From contig NZ_AUBW01000011.1 in assembly GCF_000429445.1 (NCBI RefSeq), positions 109,129-173,128 of the forward strand: a stretch of 64,000 bases of DNA, read 5' to 3'. The stretch comes from Algoriphagus terrigena DSM 22685. GTDB taxonomy: Bacteria; Bacteroidota; Bacteroidia; Cytophagales; Cyclobacteriaceae. Positions 35,861 through 46,126 of this stretch are shown here, in pieces. The translations under genes and the position numbers were made by a program. Every line of letters starts with the position of its first letter. The first letter of the stretch is position 1. The notes beneath the pieces were generated by a model. That model saw only the letters and a list, made by a program, of their open reading frames with translations, was not told the origin of the DNA and ran no database searches.

Positions 35861-38800
35861 ATGAACTTCCAAACCCGTCGGCTGGTCATTTTGATCAGCA
35901 TTATTTCCCTTCTGATAGTTCTGGTTTTGAATTTTTTCGTCTTTCAGAAGAGCGAGGAGGAGAAGTACTTTGAAGCCATCCAAAACAAGATTCAACGGGT
36001 GGACCGTCAGTTTGACGAGGATTTTATACAGGTCTTGATGGAAGTGCGGCCGGAGGACTCGATCACCTTTGACCGGGTGAGCAGCCCCGATCACAGGCAT
36101 CCGTTCTTTCTTTTGGACACCTCGGGTAAATTGCTCTTTTGGTCTGACTTCACGGTGACGCTTGATTTTTCTGAGCTCGATCTGGATCAGGAATATCAGC
36201 TACTGGAGGACCCGTTTGGGACATTTTTTGTAAAAGTCCGAAAGGTCAAGCGAAATGCTTCCGACTATTATCTCGTTCAGGCCTTGCGTCTGATCTGGCC
36301 CGGATCGATCGAAAATGACTATCTCAAAACCGGCCCTAACCCGGATTTCTTTGGAAACGATCGATTTCAGCTTTTTCCCAATCCTGCTGACGGTGCCTTT
36401 CAGGTAAAGTCCGAAGCGGGAAAAGCTGTCTTTGGAATCAGTTTTCAACTGGGATATGAGCCGGTGGGAAGGGTCGCCAATACGGCCTTGCTGATCTTTA
36501 TCTGCTCGGTTTTTCTGTTGTATTTCCTGTTGAGTTTTGATTTCCTGCGGAAAAAATGGATAAAGGGATATCCCTGGCAAACCATCGGCTATGGTGTCGT
36601 GATTCTGGCGGTGATCAGGGGGTTGATGCTTTATTTCAATTTCCCTGGGGAGTTTTTCGAGTTTTCCCTTTTTGATCCGGTGAACTATGCGTCCTCGTGG
36701 TTGAATCCCAGCCTAGGCGATCTGTTGCTCAACACCGTTTCCGTCAGCGTGATCTTGGGTCTGACGATCTCCCAACTCTATTCCAAAAGTGCATTTCAAA
36801 AAATCAACGTCTTGAATCAGGGACGAAACTTTCAGCTCGGGCTGATCTTGGCAATTCTCGTCAGCACAGCCTTCTTTATGCTGACCTGGTACCTTCCCCG
36901 AAACCTGATCTTCAATTCGCAGTGGGTGCTGGACATTCGCTCCATTCCGACTTTTGATTGGTTCAAGGGACTCAGTTTTCTGATTCTGTTTTTGTTTGGC
37001 TCAGTCTACGTGCTGCTTTCCCTGACCTTGTTTAATCTGCTCCTGAGCGTCAGGAAAGACAAGCGGATCTACTACCAATACCTGCTTGGAATCGGACTGC
37101 CGATCTTGGGAATTGCTTGTTATTTCAGTATTTGGCTCGGCCTGGTCTGGCTGATCCATCTTTTTTTCTTGTTCAGCATCATTCGCTTCGAGCTCTTTCA
37201 GAACGTCTTCCGCTTGGGGTTGGACACATTCTTGACATTTTTCTACGCCTGTTTGGTCACGGCTATCATCATGGGGATCAGTACCCTGAAGTCCGAAAAG
37301 GAACGGCTTATTGTCTCCAAAACCCGCTTTGCCAATCAAAACCTCATCGAAAATGATGTCATGACAGAGTTTTTCTTGGGGGATATCTTTAACCGGGTAA
37401 AAAGTGACCTGTTCGTTCAGAATCGAATGGCCGATCCGCTACTGTCCAAGGAGCCGGTGGAAACCAAGATCCGCAGGATCTATCTCGACAACTATTTCGA
37501 TCAATTTGAGGTGGTAATCCGGATTTTTACAGCCTCGGGACAGCAGATTCACGGCCCTGTCGAGGGACAGGAATTGAAGGACTTGAGGCAGGAGTATGTC
37601 AAAAGTGACTTTGCCACCGGTGTCAGAGATCTTTATTTTATCCGGGGAAAGGAGACCACCGCCAGCAATAAGTTTGTGGCCTTTATCCCGATCCTGCGGG
37701 AGGACAACCTGCTGGGAACACTCTATCTGGAGCTGAACCAGCTGCGGATCCAGCCGGGCAGTGTGTACCCAAAGCTATTGCTGGATCGCAAATATGCCGA
37801 AAAGCTAGACCCGCTTAACTACGACTATGCGGTGTTTCGGGATGATGAACTGCTCCGGAGCTCGGGGACGTTTAATTTCAACCAACGGGAATTTCTGAAA
37901 ATCCTGGGTCGGGAGCAACTGTTTGCAAATGGGGTGCAGTTTGATGGATATCATCATTTTGGAATGAAAAATGGCGAGGAGGTCATTGTACTTTCATCCC
38001 CCACGATTTCACTGTCGCAGTTTTTCGGAAACATCTCACTCTTTTTTGTGGCGTTTGTTTTCATGACTTTCCTGGCGATTTTGCTCAATACGCTCTTCAA
38101 AGGTTATCGGGATTTCGAGCTCAACTATTCCACCAAGCTTCAGCTGTACCTGAATTTCGCCTTCTTTTTTCCCATCATTATCATCTCGATCATCACGATC
38201 GGTCTGTTGGGAGGAAGCTACCGCGATGACCTCAACAGACGGTATGTCGAGAAGGCGAGCCTGATTCGGAGCAATCTCGCGACGTTTTTGAACAACCAAA
38301 ACCCGGCGAGCGTTGACCGTGACTTGCTCAATGAGGAGATCAACTCCCTGGCCAATACCATCGCCAGTGACATCCAACTGTACACCCCCTTAGGCTATCT
38401 GGAATCCACCAACCGTCCGAATATTTTTGACAAAAAGATCCTCTCTCCCTGGATCAATCCTGCTGCCATGGCGGGTGTCATGGAAAAAAACCAAATACAG
38501 CTCTTGCTCGACGAACGGATCGGACGATTGAAGTATCAAACCGTCTACCTGGCGGTGCCTTCTCAGGTGGATCAATCGAATATCGGGATCTTGGCAGTGC
38601 CGTTTTTTGAATCCGAAACAGAACTCAACTCGCTGATTTCAGACGTCTTGAGCAATATCTTCAATGCCTTTGTGGTCATCTTCATCCTCTTTTTGATCGT
38701 GTCTTCTTTTGTGTCCAAAAACCTGACGCTGCCATTCAAGCTACTTACCCAAAAGCTAAAGGCGACCAATCTCGAAAACAACGAGCCGATGCACTGGGCC

Positions 38801-39565
38801 TCCAAAGATGAGATCGGGCTGCTGGTCAATGAATACAACAACATGCTGTTCAAGCTGGAGGCTAGTAAGAAGGTACTCGCGTCCACAGAAAAGGAATCTG
38901 CCTGGAAGGAGATGGCCAAGCAAGTGGCCCACGAGATCAAAAATCCCCTGACGCCGATGAAGCTGACGCTTCAGCATTTGCTTCGCCTGGAGCAGGAGGG
39001 CAAGCTGGACGATCAGGAAAAGCTGCGTAAATCGCTGGAAACGCTGATTCACCAGGTGGATGCCTTGAGTGGGATCGCCTCTTCGTTCTCCACTTTTGCA
39101 AAGATGCCTCTGCCCAAAAATGAGCTCATGAACTTCAAAGTGGTCGTCAACAAGGTGATGGAATTGTTTAAGAATGACGGTCGCCTACGACTGGATTTTC
39201 AGGATGATTCATTTACCGACGAGATCACGATCATGGGGGACGACAAGCTGTTTGGGCGGGTGATCTCCAATCTGATCATCAACGGGATTCAGGCGGTGAA
39301 GCCCGGAGAGTCCCCGTACATCCGCATCTGGCTTTGGCTCACGGCGCAGTCAGTCTTCTTGGAGATCACGGACAACGGCAAGGGCATTCCTCCAGAATTG
39401 AAGGACAAGATCTTTATCCCCAATTTCAGCACCAAGTCCACCGGTTCTGGGCTTGGATTGGCGATAGCAAAAAGCGGCGTGGAAACGGCCGGCGGGAAGA
39501 TCTGGTTTGAGACCGAGGTCGGCAAGGGAACGACGTTTTATCTGACCTTTCCGCTCGTTCAATAG
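35861..39565 (+). CDS. Large multi-pass sensor histidine kinase (NtrY-like)
   Basis: A 1234-residue kinase. TM1 at about 8-28 and an extracytoplasmic domain (30-200) are followed by a block of about seven helices (205-480), a second soluble sensor region (490-720), two further helices around 730 and 770, a third sensor region, a last helix near 945, then HAMP. The histidine box QVAHEIKNPLTPMKL places the phosphorylated His at 1024; ATP-binding motifs are NLIINGIQAV, DNGKGIP and GSGLGLAIAKSGVE. No response regulator lies beside it. It follows a terminator, so it is likely transcribed on its own. Confidence 0.9.
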   Translation: MNFQTRRLVILISIISLLIVLVLNFFVFQKSEEEKYFEAIQNKIQRVDRQFDEDFIQVLMEVRPEDSITFDRVSSPDHRHPFFLLDTSGKLLFWSDFTVTLDFSELDLDQEYQLLEDPFGTFFVKVRKVKRNASDYYLVQALRLIWPGSIENDYLKTGPNPDFFGNDRFQLFPNPADGAFQVKSEAGKAVFGISFQLGYEPVGRVANTALLIFICSVFLLYFLLSFDFLRKKWIKGYPWQTIGYGVVILAVIRGLMLYFNFPGEFFEFSLFDPVNYASSWLNPSLGDLLLNTVSVSVILGLTISQLYSKSAFQKINVLNQGRNFQLGLILAILVSTAFFMLTWYLPRNLIFNSQWVLDIRSIPTFDWFKGLSFLILFLFGSVYVLLSLTLFNLLLSVRKDKRIYYQYLLGIGLPILGIACYFSIWLGLVWLIHLFFLFSIIRFELFQNVFRLGLDTFLTFFYACLVTAIIMGISTLKSEKERLIVSKTRFANQNLIENDVMTEFFLGDIFNRVKSDLFVQNRMADPLLSKEPVETKIRRIYLDNYFDQFEVVIRIFTASGQQIHGPVEGQELKDLRQEYVKSDFATGVRDLYFIRGKETTASNKFVAFIPILREDNLLGTLYLELNQLRIQPGSVYPKLLLDRKYAEKLDPLNYDYAVFRDDELLRSSGTFNFNQREFLKILGREQLFANGVQFDGYHHFGMKNGEEVIVLSSPTISLSQFFGNISLFFVAFVFMTFLAILLNTLFKGYRDFELNYSTKLQLYLNFAFFFPIIIISIITIGLLGGSYRDDLNRRYVEKASLIRSNLATFLNNQNPASVDRDLLNEEINSLANTIASDIQLYTPLGYLESTNRPNIFDKKILSPWINPAAMAGVMEKNQIQLLLDERIGRLKYQTVYLAVPSQVDQSNIGILAVPFFESETELNSLISDVLSNIFNAFVVIFILFLIVSSFVSKNLTLPFKLLTQKLKATNLENNEPMHWASKDEIGLLVNEYNNMLFKLEASKKVLASTEKESAWKEMAKQVAHEIKNPLTPMKLTLQHLLRLEQEGKLDDQEKLRKSLETLIHQVDALSGIASSFSTFAKMPLPKNELMNFKVVVNKVMELFKNDGRLRLDFQDDSFTDEITIMGDDKLFGRVISNLIINGIQAVKPGESPYIRIWLWLTAQSVFLEITDNGKGIPPELKDKIFIPNFSTKSTGSGLGLAIAKSGVETAGGKIWFETEVGKGTTFYLTFPLVQ

Positions 39566-39609
39566 ACCACGCTTTTTATTACCTTCAAAGAAATAGGCTG
39601 CTGATTTCA

Positions 39610-42600
39610 ATGCGTTTTTGGATCATTTCCTGGGTTTTGCTTCTTGGCGTGACTTGGTCTGCTCAGGCTCAGGAGAAATGCCGCTGGTTTCCGGCTTCGG
39701 CATTTGAGACGGGATTGGAATTGGATTCGCTTTCGATCCTACCGGAAAGCATCCGCGTGCTGGACGAAGCGGGAAAAACCTATCCTTTCCAGTTCAATTT
39801 TTCCAACCGAACACTTCAATTCGTCATTGACCCTTCGGGAAAAGTCGATTCGGTGCAAGTCTGCTATCGAACCTTGGCGATCCGAATGGATCAGACCTTC
39901 TATAGGAGAACTTTGGCCGCGAACTACGATTCCACGGCAATGTTCAAAGACAACCGACCGCAGGCCGTCACGGATTTTGACATTCGCGAGGAGCTTTTTC
40001 CCAGCACGAATCTGTATAAGACCGGCAGTCTGACCCGCGGAGTTTCCTTCGGAAATACCCAAAATGTGTTTGTTAATTCGGCCTTGAATCTCCAGCTAGA
40101 GGGAGATATTGGCGAAAATCTGAAGATCCGGGCCAGTATTACGGATCAAAACGTCCCGTTTCAGCCCGAAGGAAATACGCAGCAAATCCAGGACTTTGAC
40201 AATGTACTGATCGAGCTATACAATGAGAACTTCAGTCTGGCGGCGGGGGACGTGGTGCTGCAGCAGCGCCAATCGGAGTTTCTCCGCTACTACAAGAATG
40301 TCCAGGGATTGCAGTTCACTTCCAAGTACAAATTGAAGAACGACTGGGAGGCGAGCTCGCAGGGTTTTGTCTCTGTGGCCAAAGGGAAATTTGCATCTAT
40401 TCAGCTTCCCATCCTCGAGGGAGTCCTTGGGCCGTACCGCATCAATGGTCCAAACAACGAGCGCTATGTGATCATCATGGCCAATTCGGAGCGGGTTTTC
40501 CTCGACGGAAAGCAGCTTCAGCGAGGCTTCAATGCCGACTACGTGATTGACTACAACCAGGCAGAGATCACCTTTACGCCTAAAGTTCTGATCACGCAAT
40601 ATTCCCGGGTTCGCGTCGATTTTGAATATGCCGAGCGAAACTATTCCCGGTCAATTCTCGGAGCAAATCACCTCCAGACCAATGGAAAGGTCGATTTCTA
40701 CGTCAATTATTATCAGGAGAAAGACAACCGAAACCGGCCGCTTTTCACAGAATTTACCCAAGAGGAACAAGCCTTGCTAGCATCGGTTGGCGACTCGGTT
40801 CAGAATGCAACGATTCCGAGGATCGATTCGGTGGCTTTTGACCCAACGCGCATCCTGTATGAAAAACTAGACGACGTAGACCAGTTCGGAAATCCGCTGA
40901 CTTATTACCGTTATTCCACCGATCCCGAACTGGCTCATTTTGCGCTGTCTTTTTCCCAAGTCGGTGCGGGCCAGGGGGACTATCGCCGTGCCAATCAATT
41001 GGCCAACGGAACGGTGTACGAATATGTGAACCGCTTGAATGGACAGCCACAGGGAGACTACTCAATATTGACGCAACTTCCGGCGCCGGACAGCAAACGG
41101 ATGACGACGGCCGGCACCCGGATCAAGTTGGGAGAGTACGAAAAGGTGTACACGGAAGTCGCGCTTTCGTCGGTCGACAAAAACCTCTTTTCTGAGTTGG
41201 ATGATGACGACAATCAGGGCGTGGGTTGGAAGGTTGGTCTGCAATCCGAAAACCGTGAACTCGGCATCTTCAAGGGTTACCGCTTCAAAGGGCTGACTGA
41301 GTTTGAATACAACTCGACCAACTTCAACTTTATCGACCGGTTCAGATACATTGAGTTTGACCGGGATTGGGGGCTGTCGCCGGAGACCTTGCAGGAAGCT
41401 GCTGCTGAGCGGTTTTTCCTCGCCCAGGTTGGCTTGGAAAAGGACGCCTTGAATACCTTTAATTACAAGCTTTACCTCCGCAACCGGGAGAATGTACTCA
41501 GCGGTTCACAGCATACAGCCAATTGGAACACCGAGATCGGGAAAAGACTTCGACTACGGCAGGAGTTTTTCAAGTTGCAAAGTGAGCAGGACACCCTGAC
41601 CTCCGACTGGATCCGATACCTGGGAAATGTGAATTATCAATCCAAGATTTTGGTGCCTGGCTATCAGTTTTCCATTGATAGGAATGCTCTGAAGAATTCA
41701 GAAAACGATTCTATCGTCAGCACGGCAATGAACTTTCAGGAGCATCTGGTCTTTCTGAAAAGCAATGATTCGCTCAGCTATGCCTTCTCTGCGGATGCCG
41801 CCTGGCGACAAGACCGACTTCCGGTAGCCGGTCAACTGATCGACGATACGCAGGCTTTCACGTCTAATTTTACCTTCCGGAAGCAATGGACGAATCACAG
41901 TCTCGGCAGCACCTTCACCTATCGGGAATTGGAATACGTCAACCGCGATCTGCCGACAGAGTTGACACTTTTGGGAAAAGTCGACTACTCGGGCAGTCTG
42001 GGCAAGAATCTCATCCGCAATGAAATCAGCTATGCCATCGGAAACGGCCGGGAACTCCAGCGGGAATTCGTCTTTCTGCCCGCTCCAAACGGCGACGGAA
42101 CCCACACTTGGCGCGATGACAACGGTGACGGAATCCAGCAGTTGAATGAGTTCTACATCGCCATCAATCCCGAGGAAAAGCAATATATCAAGATCTTTGT
42201 GCCGACCGACACGTACGTGCAGGCCTACACGAGTCTGCTGAATTATCGGATTCAGGCGAAGTTTCCCGATGGTTGGAAGGAGTCCGGCGGATTGCGGCAG
42301 TTCTTGCACCGGTTTTCAAATACCTCGAGTTTGAGCGTCGAGAAGAAAGTCACTTCGGATGACTTTTGGGATCGGGTGAATCCGTTCATCGGTTCGGTGG
42401 AGCGGGATCAGATCCTTTCGCTCCGGCAGATCATCCGGACGAGTTTCTTTTTCAACCGGGCTTCCGCTAAATATGGCTTTGATCTCTCACTCTTTGACTC
42501 TCAGTTGAAGCAATTGCTTTCCGGAGGTTTCGAAGATCAAGTCCAGCAGGACTGGAAGCTCAACACGCGCTACAACTTCAACTCGGTGATGACCTTAAGG

Positions 42601-43074
42601 ATTCTTGGCAGCACAGGTGAGCGGGTGTCGGCTTCGGATTTCTTGGAAAACAGGAATTATACCATCGATCAGTCCACAGTCGGGCCGGAACTCACCTGGC
42701 AGCCGACACCTTTTTTCAGAACGACCGGCATGTATTCTTTCACAGGGAAAGAGAACACCCAAAACCAGGAGTTTGACGAAAAAGCTCAAGTCCATCAGAT
42801 GGGACTTGATGTGCGCTTTGCGAAAGCAATTAAAACCACATTGACCGGTAATCTGAAATACATCCAGATCGCCTACAACGGCGAAGTCAACTCGCCCGTG
42901 GGTTATGAGATGCTTCAGGCGCTGACACCTGGCACCAACCTGACCTGGTCGCTCAGCTGGCTTCAGCGGATTGGGGAGGGACTGCAACTCAACCTGGTCT
43001 ACGAAGGCCGCAACTCGGAGGGACTTGACCGGATCGTCCACGTGGGTCGCATGCAAGTCTCCGCGCTGTTTTGA
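39610..43074 (+). CDS. Large secreted or outer-membrane protein of unknown function
   Basis: A 1154-residue protein with a signal peptide (residues 1-20). About residues 120-350 hold motifs shared with a conserved Bacteroidota surface-protein domain: GSLTRGVSFGN, LNLQLEGDIGENLKIRASI, and GFNADYVIDYNQAEITFTP. The rest alternates aromatic and polar residues, like a large outer-membrane beta-barrel. No catalytic motif is seen. It starts 44 bp after the kinase gene and may share its transcript. Confidence 0.8.
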   Translation: MRFWIISWVLLLGVTWSAQAQEKCRWFPASAFETGLELDSLSILPESIRVLDEAGKTYPFQFNFSNRTLQFVIDPSGKVDSVQVCYRTLAIRMDQTFYRRTLAANYDSTAMFKDNRPQAVTDFDIREELFPSTNLYKTGSLTRGVSFGNTQNVFVNSALNLQLEGDIGENLKIRASITDQNVPFQPEGNTQQIQDFDNVLIELYNENFSLAAGDVVLQQRQSEFLRYYKNVQGLQFTSKYKLKNDWEASSQGFVSVAKGKFASIQLPILEGVLGPYRINGPNNERYVIIMANSERVFLDGKQLQRGFNADYVIDYNQAEITFTPKVLITQYSRVRVDFEYAERNYSRSILGANHLQTNGKVDFYVNYYQEKDNRNRPLFTEFTQEEQALLASVGDSVQNATIPRIDSVAFDPTRILYEKLDDVDQFGNPLTYYRYSTDPELAHFALSFSQVGAGQGDYRRANQLANGTVYEYVNRLNGQPQGDYSILTQLPAPDSKRMTTAGTRIKLGEYEKVYTEVALSSVDKNLFSELDDDDNQGVGWKVGLQSENRELGIFKGYRFKGLTEFEYNSTNFNFIDRFRYIEFDRDWGLSPETLQEAAAERFFLAQVGLEKDALNTFNYKLYLRNRENVLSGSQHTANWNTEIGKRLRLRQEFFKLQSEQDTLTSDWIRYLGNVNYQSKILVPGYQFSIDRNALKNSENDSIVSTAMNFQEHLVFLKSNDSLSYAFSADAAWRQDRLPVAGQLIDDTQAFTSNFTFRKQWTNHSLGSTFTYRELEYVNRDLPTELTLLGKVDYSGSLGKNLIRNEISYAIGNGRELQREFVFLPAPNGDGTHTWRDDNGDGIQQLNEFYIAINPEEKQYIKIFVPTDTYVQAYTSLLNYRIQAKFPDGWKESGGLRQFLHRFSNTSSLSVEKKVTSDDFWDRVNPFIGSVERDQILSLRQIIRTSFFFNRASAKYGFDLSLFDSQLKQLLSGGFEDQVQQDWKLNTRYNFNSVMTLRILGSTGERVSASDFLENRNYTIDQSTVGPELTWQPTPFFRTTGMYSFTGKENTQNQEFDEKAQVHQMGLDVRFAKAIKTTLTGNLKYIQIAYNGEVNSPVGYEMLQALTPGTNLTWSLSWLQRIGEGLQLNLVYEGRNSEGLDRIVHVGRMQVSALF

Positions 43075-43084
43075 TAAAAAAATG

Positions 43085-43092
43085 TAACTTTG
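43085..43092 (+). promoter_or_regulatory. Candidate -7 element for SDR-ispG
   Basis: TAACTTTG matches TAnnTTTG about 45 bp before the SDR start; no matching -33 element is present. Confidence 0.4.
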
Positions 43093-43137
43093 CTCGCTGT
43101 AGATAGTTGTCATACTAACTATTAAACTGCTAATCAA

Positions 43138-43842
43138 ATGAGTAAAAGTATCCTCGTCACCGGAGGCACAAAAGGTATCGGCAGAGCCATCATCGAGCGC
43201 TTCGCCAGAGAAGGTTTCGACATCTTCACCTGTGCCCGAAATGAACAGGATCTTGCCTCATTGAAGGCCCATTTGGAAGAAATCCATCCCGGAATCAAGG
43301 TCCTGGCTATAGCGGCTGACCTTTCGGTGAAAGAAGAAGTAGGCCGGTTTTCCGAAGCCGTGAAGGCAATCGGAACGCCGGATGTCTTGGTAAACAATAC
43401 CGGAGTTTTCCTTCCCGGATCGCTTTACAACGAGCCAGATGGGAACTTTGAGTTTATCATGCATACCAATTTATTCTCGGCGTATCACCTCACAAGGGCT
43501 TTTGCGCAGCAAATGATCGAGCGGAAATCAGGGCACATTTTCAGCATGGGCTCGATTGCCGGGCTGACTGCCTATCCCAACGGCGGCAGCTACGCAGTAT
43601 CGAAATGGGCCATGCTCGGGATGACCAAGTCGTTCCGCGAGGAGCTGAAGCCACATCATATCAAGGTGACATCGATCCTGGCCGGAGCGACATTTACGGA
43701 TAGCTGGGCAGGTGCTGGGATTCCGGAGGATCGCTTTATGAAAGCGACGGATGTAGCCGAAAGCGTGTGGGGCGCTTACAACCTTTCCCCGCAAACTGTT
43801 GTTGAAGAAGTAATTGTACGCCCCCAACTTGGAGATATATAA
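43138..43842 (+). CDS. Short-chain dehydrogenase/reductase
   Basis: A 234-residue classical SDR. TGGTKGIGRAI (about 7-17) is the cofactor loop, NNTG lies near 84-87, SMGSIAG carries the catalytic Ser, and YAVSK (about 152-156) holds the Tyr and Lys. The substrate is unknown. It is 3 bp before ispG, so the two are co-transcribed. Confidence 0.92.
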   Translation: MSKSILVTGGTKGIGRAIIERFAREGFDIFTCARNEQDLASLKAHLEEIHPGIKVLAIAADLSVKEEVGRFSEAVKAIGTPDVLVNNTGVFLPGSLYNEPDGNFEFIMHTNLFSAYHLTRAFAQQMIERKSGHIFSMGSIAGLTAYPNGGSYAVSKWAMLGMTKSFREELKPHHIKVTSILAGATFTDSWAGAGIPEDRFMKATDVAESVWGAYNLSPQTVVEEVIVRPQLGDI

Positions 43843-43845
43843 GCT

Positions 43846-45828
43846 ATGGAATCACTGATCAAATCCCTCGATTCTGGCTACTGTGACAGCCTGACGGGCT
43901 ATTCCCGGAGAAAAACCATCCCTGTGAGAGTGGGCGACGTGCTCATCGGAGGAGACAATCACATCGTGGTGCAGTCCATGACGACGGTCGATACGATGGA
44001 TACGCTCGGCTCTGTCGAGCAAAGTATCCGGATGATCGAGTCCGGTTGCGAACTCGTCCGAATCACAGCTCCGAGCATCAAGGAAGCCGAAAATCTCCGG
44101 CATATCAAGGCTGAGCTGCGCAAAAGAGGGTATAAAACTCCCTTGGTTGCAGACATCCATTTCACCCCGAATGCGGCCGAGCTTGCCGCCAGAATAGTGG
44201 AGAAGGTCCGCATAAATCCGGGAAACTACGCCGACAAAAAGAAATTTGAAGTCATCGACTATACCGATGCCAGCTATGCCGAAGAGTTGGATCGTATCCG
44301 CGACCGTTTTTTGCCTTTGGTGAAAATCTGTAAGGAAAACGGCACGGCGATGCGAATCGGAACCAATCACGGTTCGCTTTCGGATCGGATCATGAGCAGA
44401 TATGGCGATACGCCGCTCGGAATGGTGGAGTCCGCTTTGGAGTTTTTGAGAATCTGTGAGGACCAAAACTACTTCGATATCGTCATCTCCATGAAGTCAT
44501 CCAACACGCAGGTGATGGTGCAGGCTTATCGACTTTTGGTGCAAAAATTGAATGAAGGTGGATTCAAACCTTATCCGCTGCACCTGGGAGTGACTGAAGC
44601 TGGCGAAGCGGAAGATGGTCGGATCAAGTCTGCGGTCGGGATCGGGACACTTTTGGAAGACGGATTAGGAGACACAGTTCGGGTTTCTTTGACCGAAGAT
44701 CCGGAGTTTGAGGCCCCCGTGGCCAAGTCGCTGATCGACCGATACACCAACCGGGAAGGTCATGCTCTGATTCCTGAGATCACCCATTATCCGATTACCC
44801 CCTTCGAATACAACAAGCGACATGTCACTGAGGTCTACAACTTCGGCGGACACAATGTGCCGCGCGTGATCACCGATATCTCCAAGATCGAGAATGTCAC
44901 TGACCGCGAGATGAAGACGGTCGGCCATTTCTACCTGCCCGAACTCGACAAGTGGAAGATGAACGATCAGGGCTGCGACTTTGTCTATTCGGGTTCCAAC
45001 CCGATCCCGTTTATGCTGCCAAACGGCATGAAGGAAATCCAGAATCTGGCGGTTTGGTGCTTGGCTCCCGATCAGGTGAACAAATTTCCACTGTTCAAGC
45101 TGGAAGAATATCGAAATGCCGAGCGCTTTCACGCGGAACTGAATTTCCTTGAAATTTCAGACTTGGAAATCGACGCGACAATCCAGTTGATCGAGGACCG
45201 CAAGGATACCATTCTGATCCTGACTTCTGCGAACACGCACGCGATGCCGGCTTTGAGAAGAGCTTTTGTGAGTCTAATGGAAGCGAAAGTGGAGATTCCG
45301 GTCGTGGTAAAAGTCAGCTATCCGGATCAGGCTGCTGATTTGACCACGCTATATGCGGCTACTGACGTGGGAGGTTTGTTGATCGATGGACTCGGAGATG
45401 GGATTTTGATTTCTTTGGAGAAAGAAGCCGACCACACCCGCGAAGAAGTCCTGGATCAGATCAAACTCCACAATTCGGTGAGTTTCGGCGTGCTTCAAGC
45501 CGCCCGAACCCGAATGTCCAAAACCGAGTACATCTCCTGTCCATCCTGCGGCCGAACGCTCTTTGACCTTCAGGAGACCACCGCAATGATCCGGAAGCGT
45601 ACCGATCACCTCAAAGGTGTGAAGATCGGGATCATGGGTTGCATCGTGAATGGGCCGGGAGAGATGGCTGACGCAGATTATGGCTACGTGGGCTCAGGCA
45701 AAGGAAAAATCACGCTCTACAAAGGCAAGGAAGTGATGAAAAAATCCGTTTCTTCTGAGAAGGCCGTGGACGAGTTGATCAATATCATCAAGGAAGACGG
45801 CATGTGGAACGAGCCGGAGACGATCTGA
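43846..45828 (+). CDS. ispG: 4-hydroxy-3-methylbut-2-enyl diphosphate synthase (long form)
   Basis: A 660-residue 4Fe-4S enzyme of the MEP isoprenoid pathway, converting MEcPP to HMBPP. It is the long form with an inserted middle domain, usual in Bacteroidota and plants. RKTIPVRVGDVLIGG and VQSMTTVDT mark the N-terminal TIM barrel; the cluster domain has SCPSCGRTLFDL and IGIMGCIVNGPGEMADADYGYVG. It makes isoprenoid precursors for quinones and the farnesyl tail of heme O. Confidence 0.96.
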   Translation: MESLIKSLDSGYCDSLTGYSRRKTIPVRVGDVLIGGDNHIVVQSMTTVDTMDTLGSVEQSIRMIESGCELVRITAPSIKEAENLRHIKAELRKRGYKTPLVADIHFTPNAAELAARIVEKVRINPGNYADKKKFEVIDYTDASYAEELDRIRDRFLPLVKICKENGTAMRIGTNHGSLSDRIMSRYGDTPLGMVESALEFLRICEDQNYFDIVISMKSSNTQVMVQAYRLLVQKLNEGGFKPYPLHLGVTEAGEAEDGRIKSAVGIGTLLEDGLGDTVRVSLTEDPEFEAPVAKSLIDRYTNREGHALIPEITHYPITPFEYNKRHVTEVYNFGGHNVPRVITDISKIENVTDREMKTVGHFYLPELDKWKMNDQGCDFVYSGSNPIPFMLPNGMKEIQNLAVWCLAPDQVNKFPLFKLEEYRNAERFHAELNFLEISDLEIDATIQLIEDRKDTILILTSANTHAMPALRRAFVSLMEAKVEIPVVVKVSYPDQAADLTTLYAATDVGGLLIDGLGDGILISLEKEADHTREEVLDQIKLHNSVSFGVLQAARTRMSKTEYISCPSCGRTLFDLQETTAMIRKRTDHLKGVKIGIMGCIVNGPGEMADADYGYVGSGKGKITLYKGKEVMKKSVSSEKAVDELINIIKEDGMWNEPETI

Positions 45829-45834
45829 TTTAGT

Positions 45835-45905
45835 TTAGATTCAAGATTTAAGACACAAGAATCAAGACACAAGACAAGTCAGCTATTGCTTATTGAAAAT
45901 TAGAT
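45835..45905. repeat. Word-repeat DNA after ispG
   Basis: AGATTCAAGA, AAGACACAAGAATCAAGACACAAGAC and similar words repeat irregularly, as in 1-234. No gene. Confidence 0.45.
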
Positions 45906-45915
45906 TTGAAAAGAG

Positions 45916-46110
45916 ATGTCAGAGAAAAATAAAACCCAGGAATTCTTTAAGCTTGGTGAAGTGGGTAACTACTTTATCCGTGTTTTTCAAAAGCCCGATC
46001 CCAGCAAACCCACCAATATCAACCTTCGGATGATGCACGGGATCAACAAGATCTCGATCATCATCTTTTTGATTGCCATTGTCGTGTGGACTGTCAAGAG
46101 GTTTATTTGA
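45916..46110 (+). CDS. Small single-pass membrane protein
   Basis: A 64-residue protein with a soluble half and one C-terminal helix (about 47-62). The block PDPSKPTNINLRMMHGINKISI resembles a small Bacteroidota family that I believe is DUF6728; function unknown. TAGATTTG at 45901-45908 resembles a -7 element but would leave almost no leader. It converges with the hydroxylase gene, 16 bp apart. Confidence 0.75.
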   Translation: MSEKNKTQEFFKLGEVGNYFIRVFQKPDPSKPTNINLRMMHGINKISIIIFLIAIVVWTVKRFI

Positions 46111-46126
46111 TTCAATCTCGCGAGGG

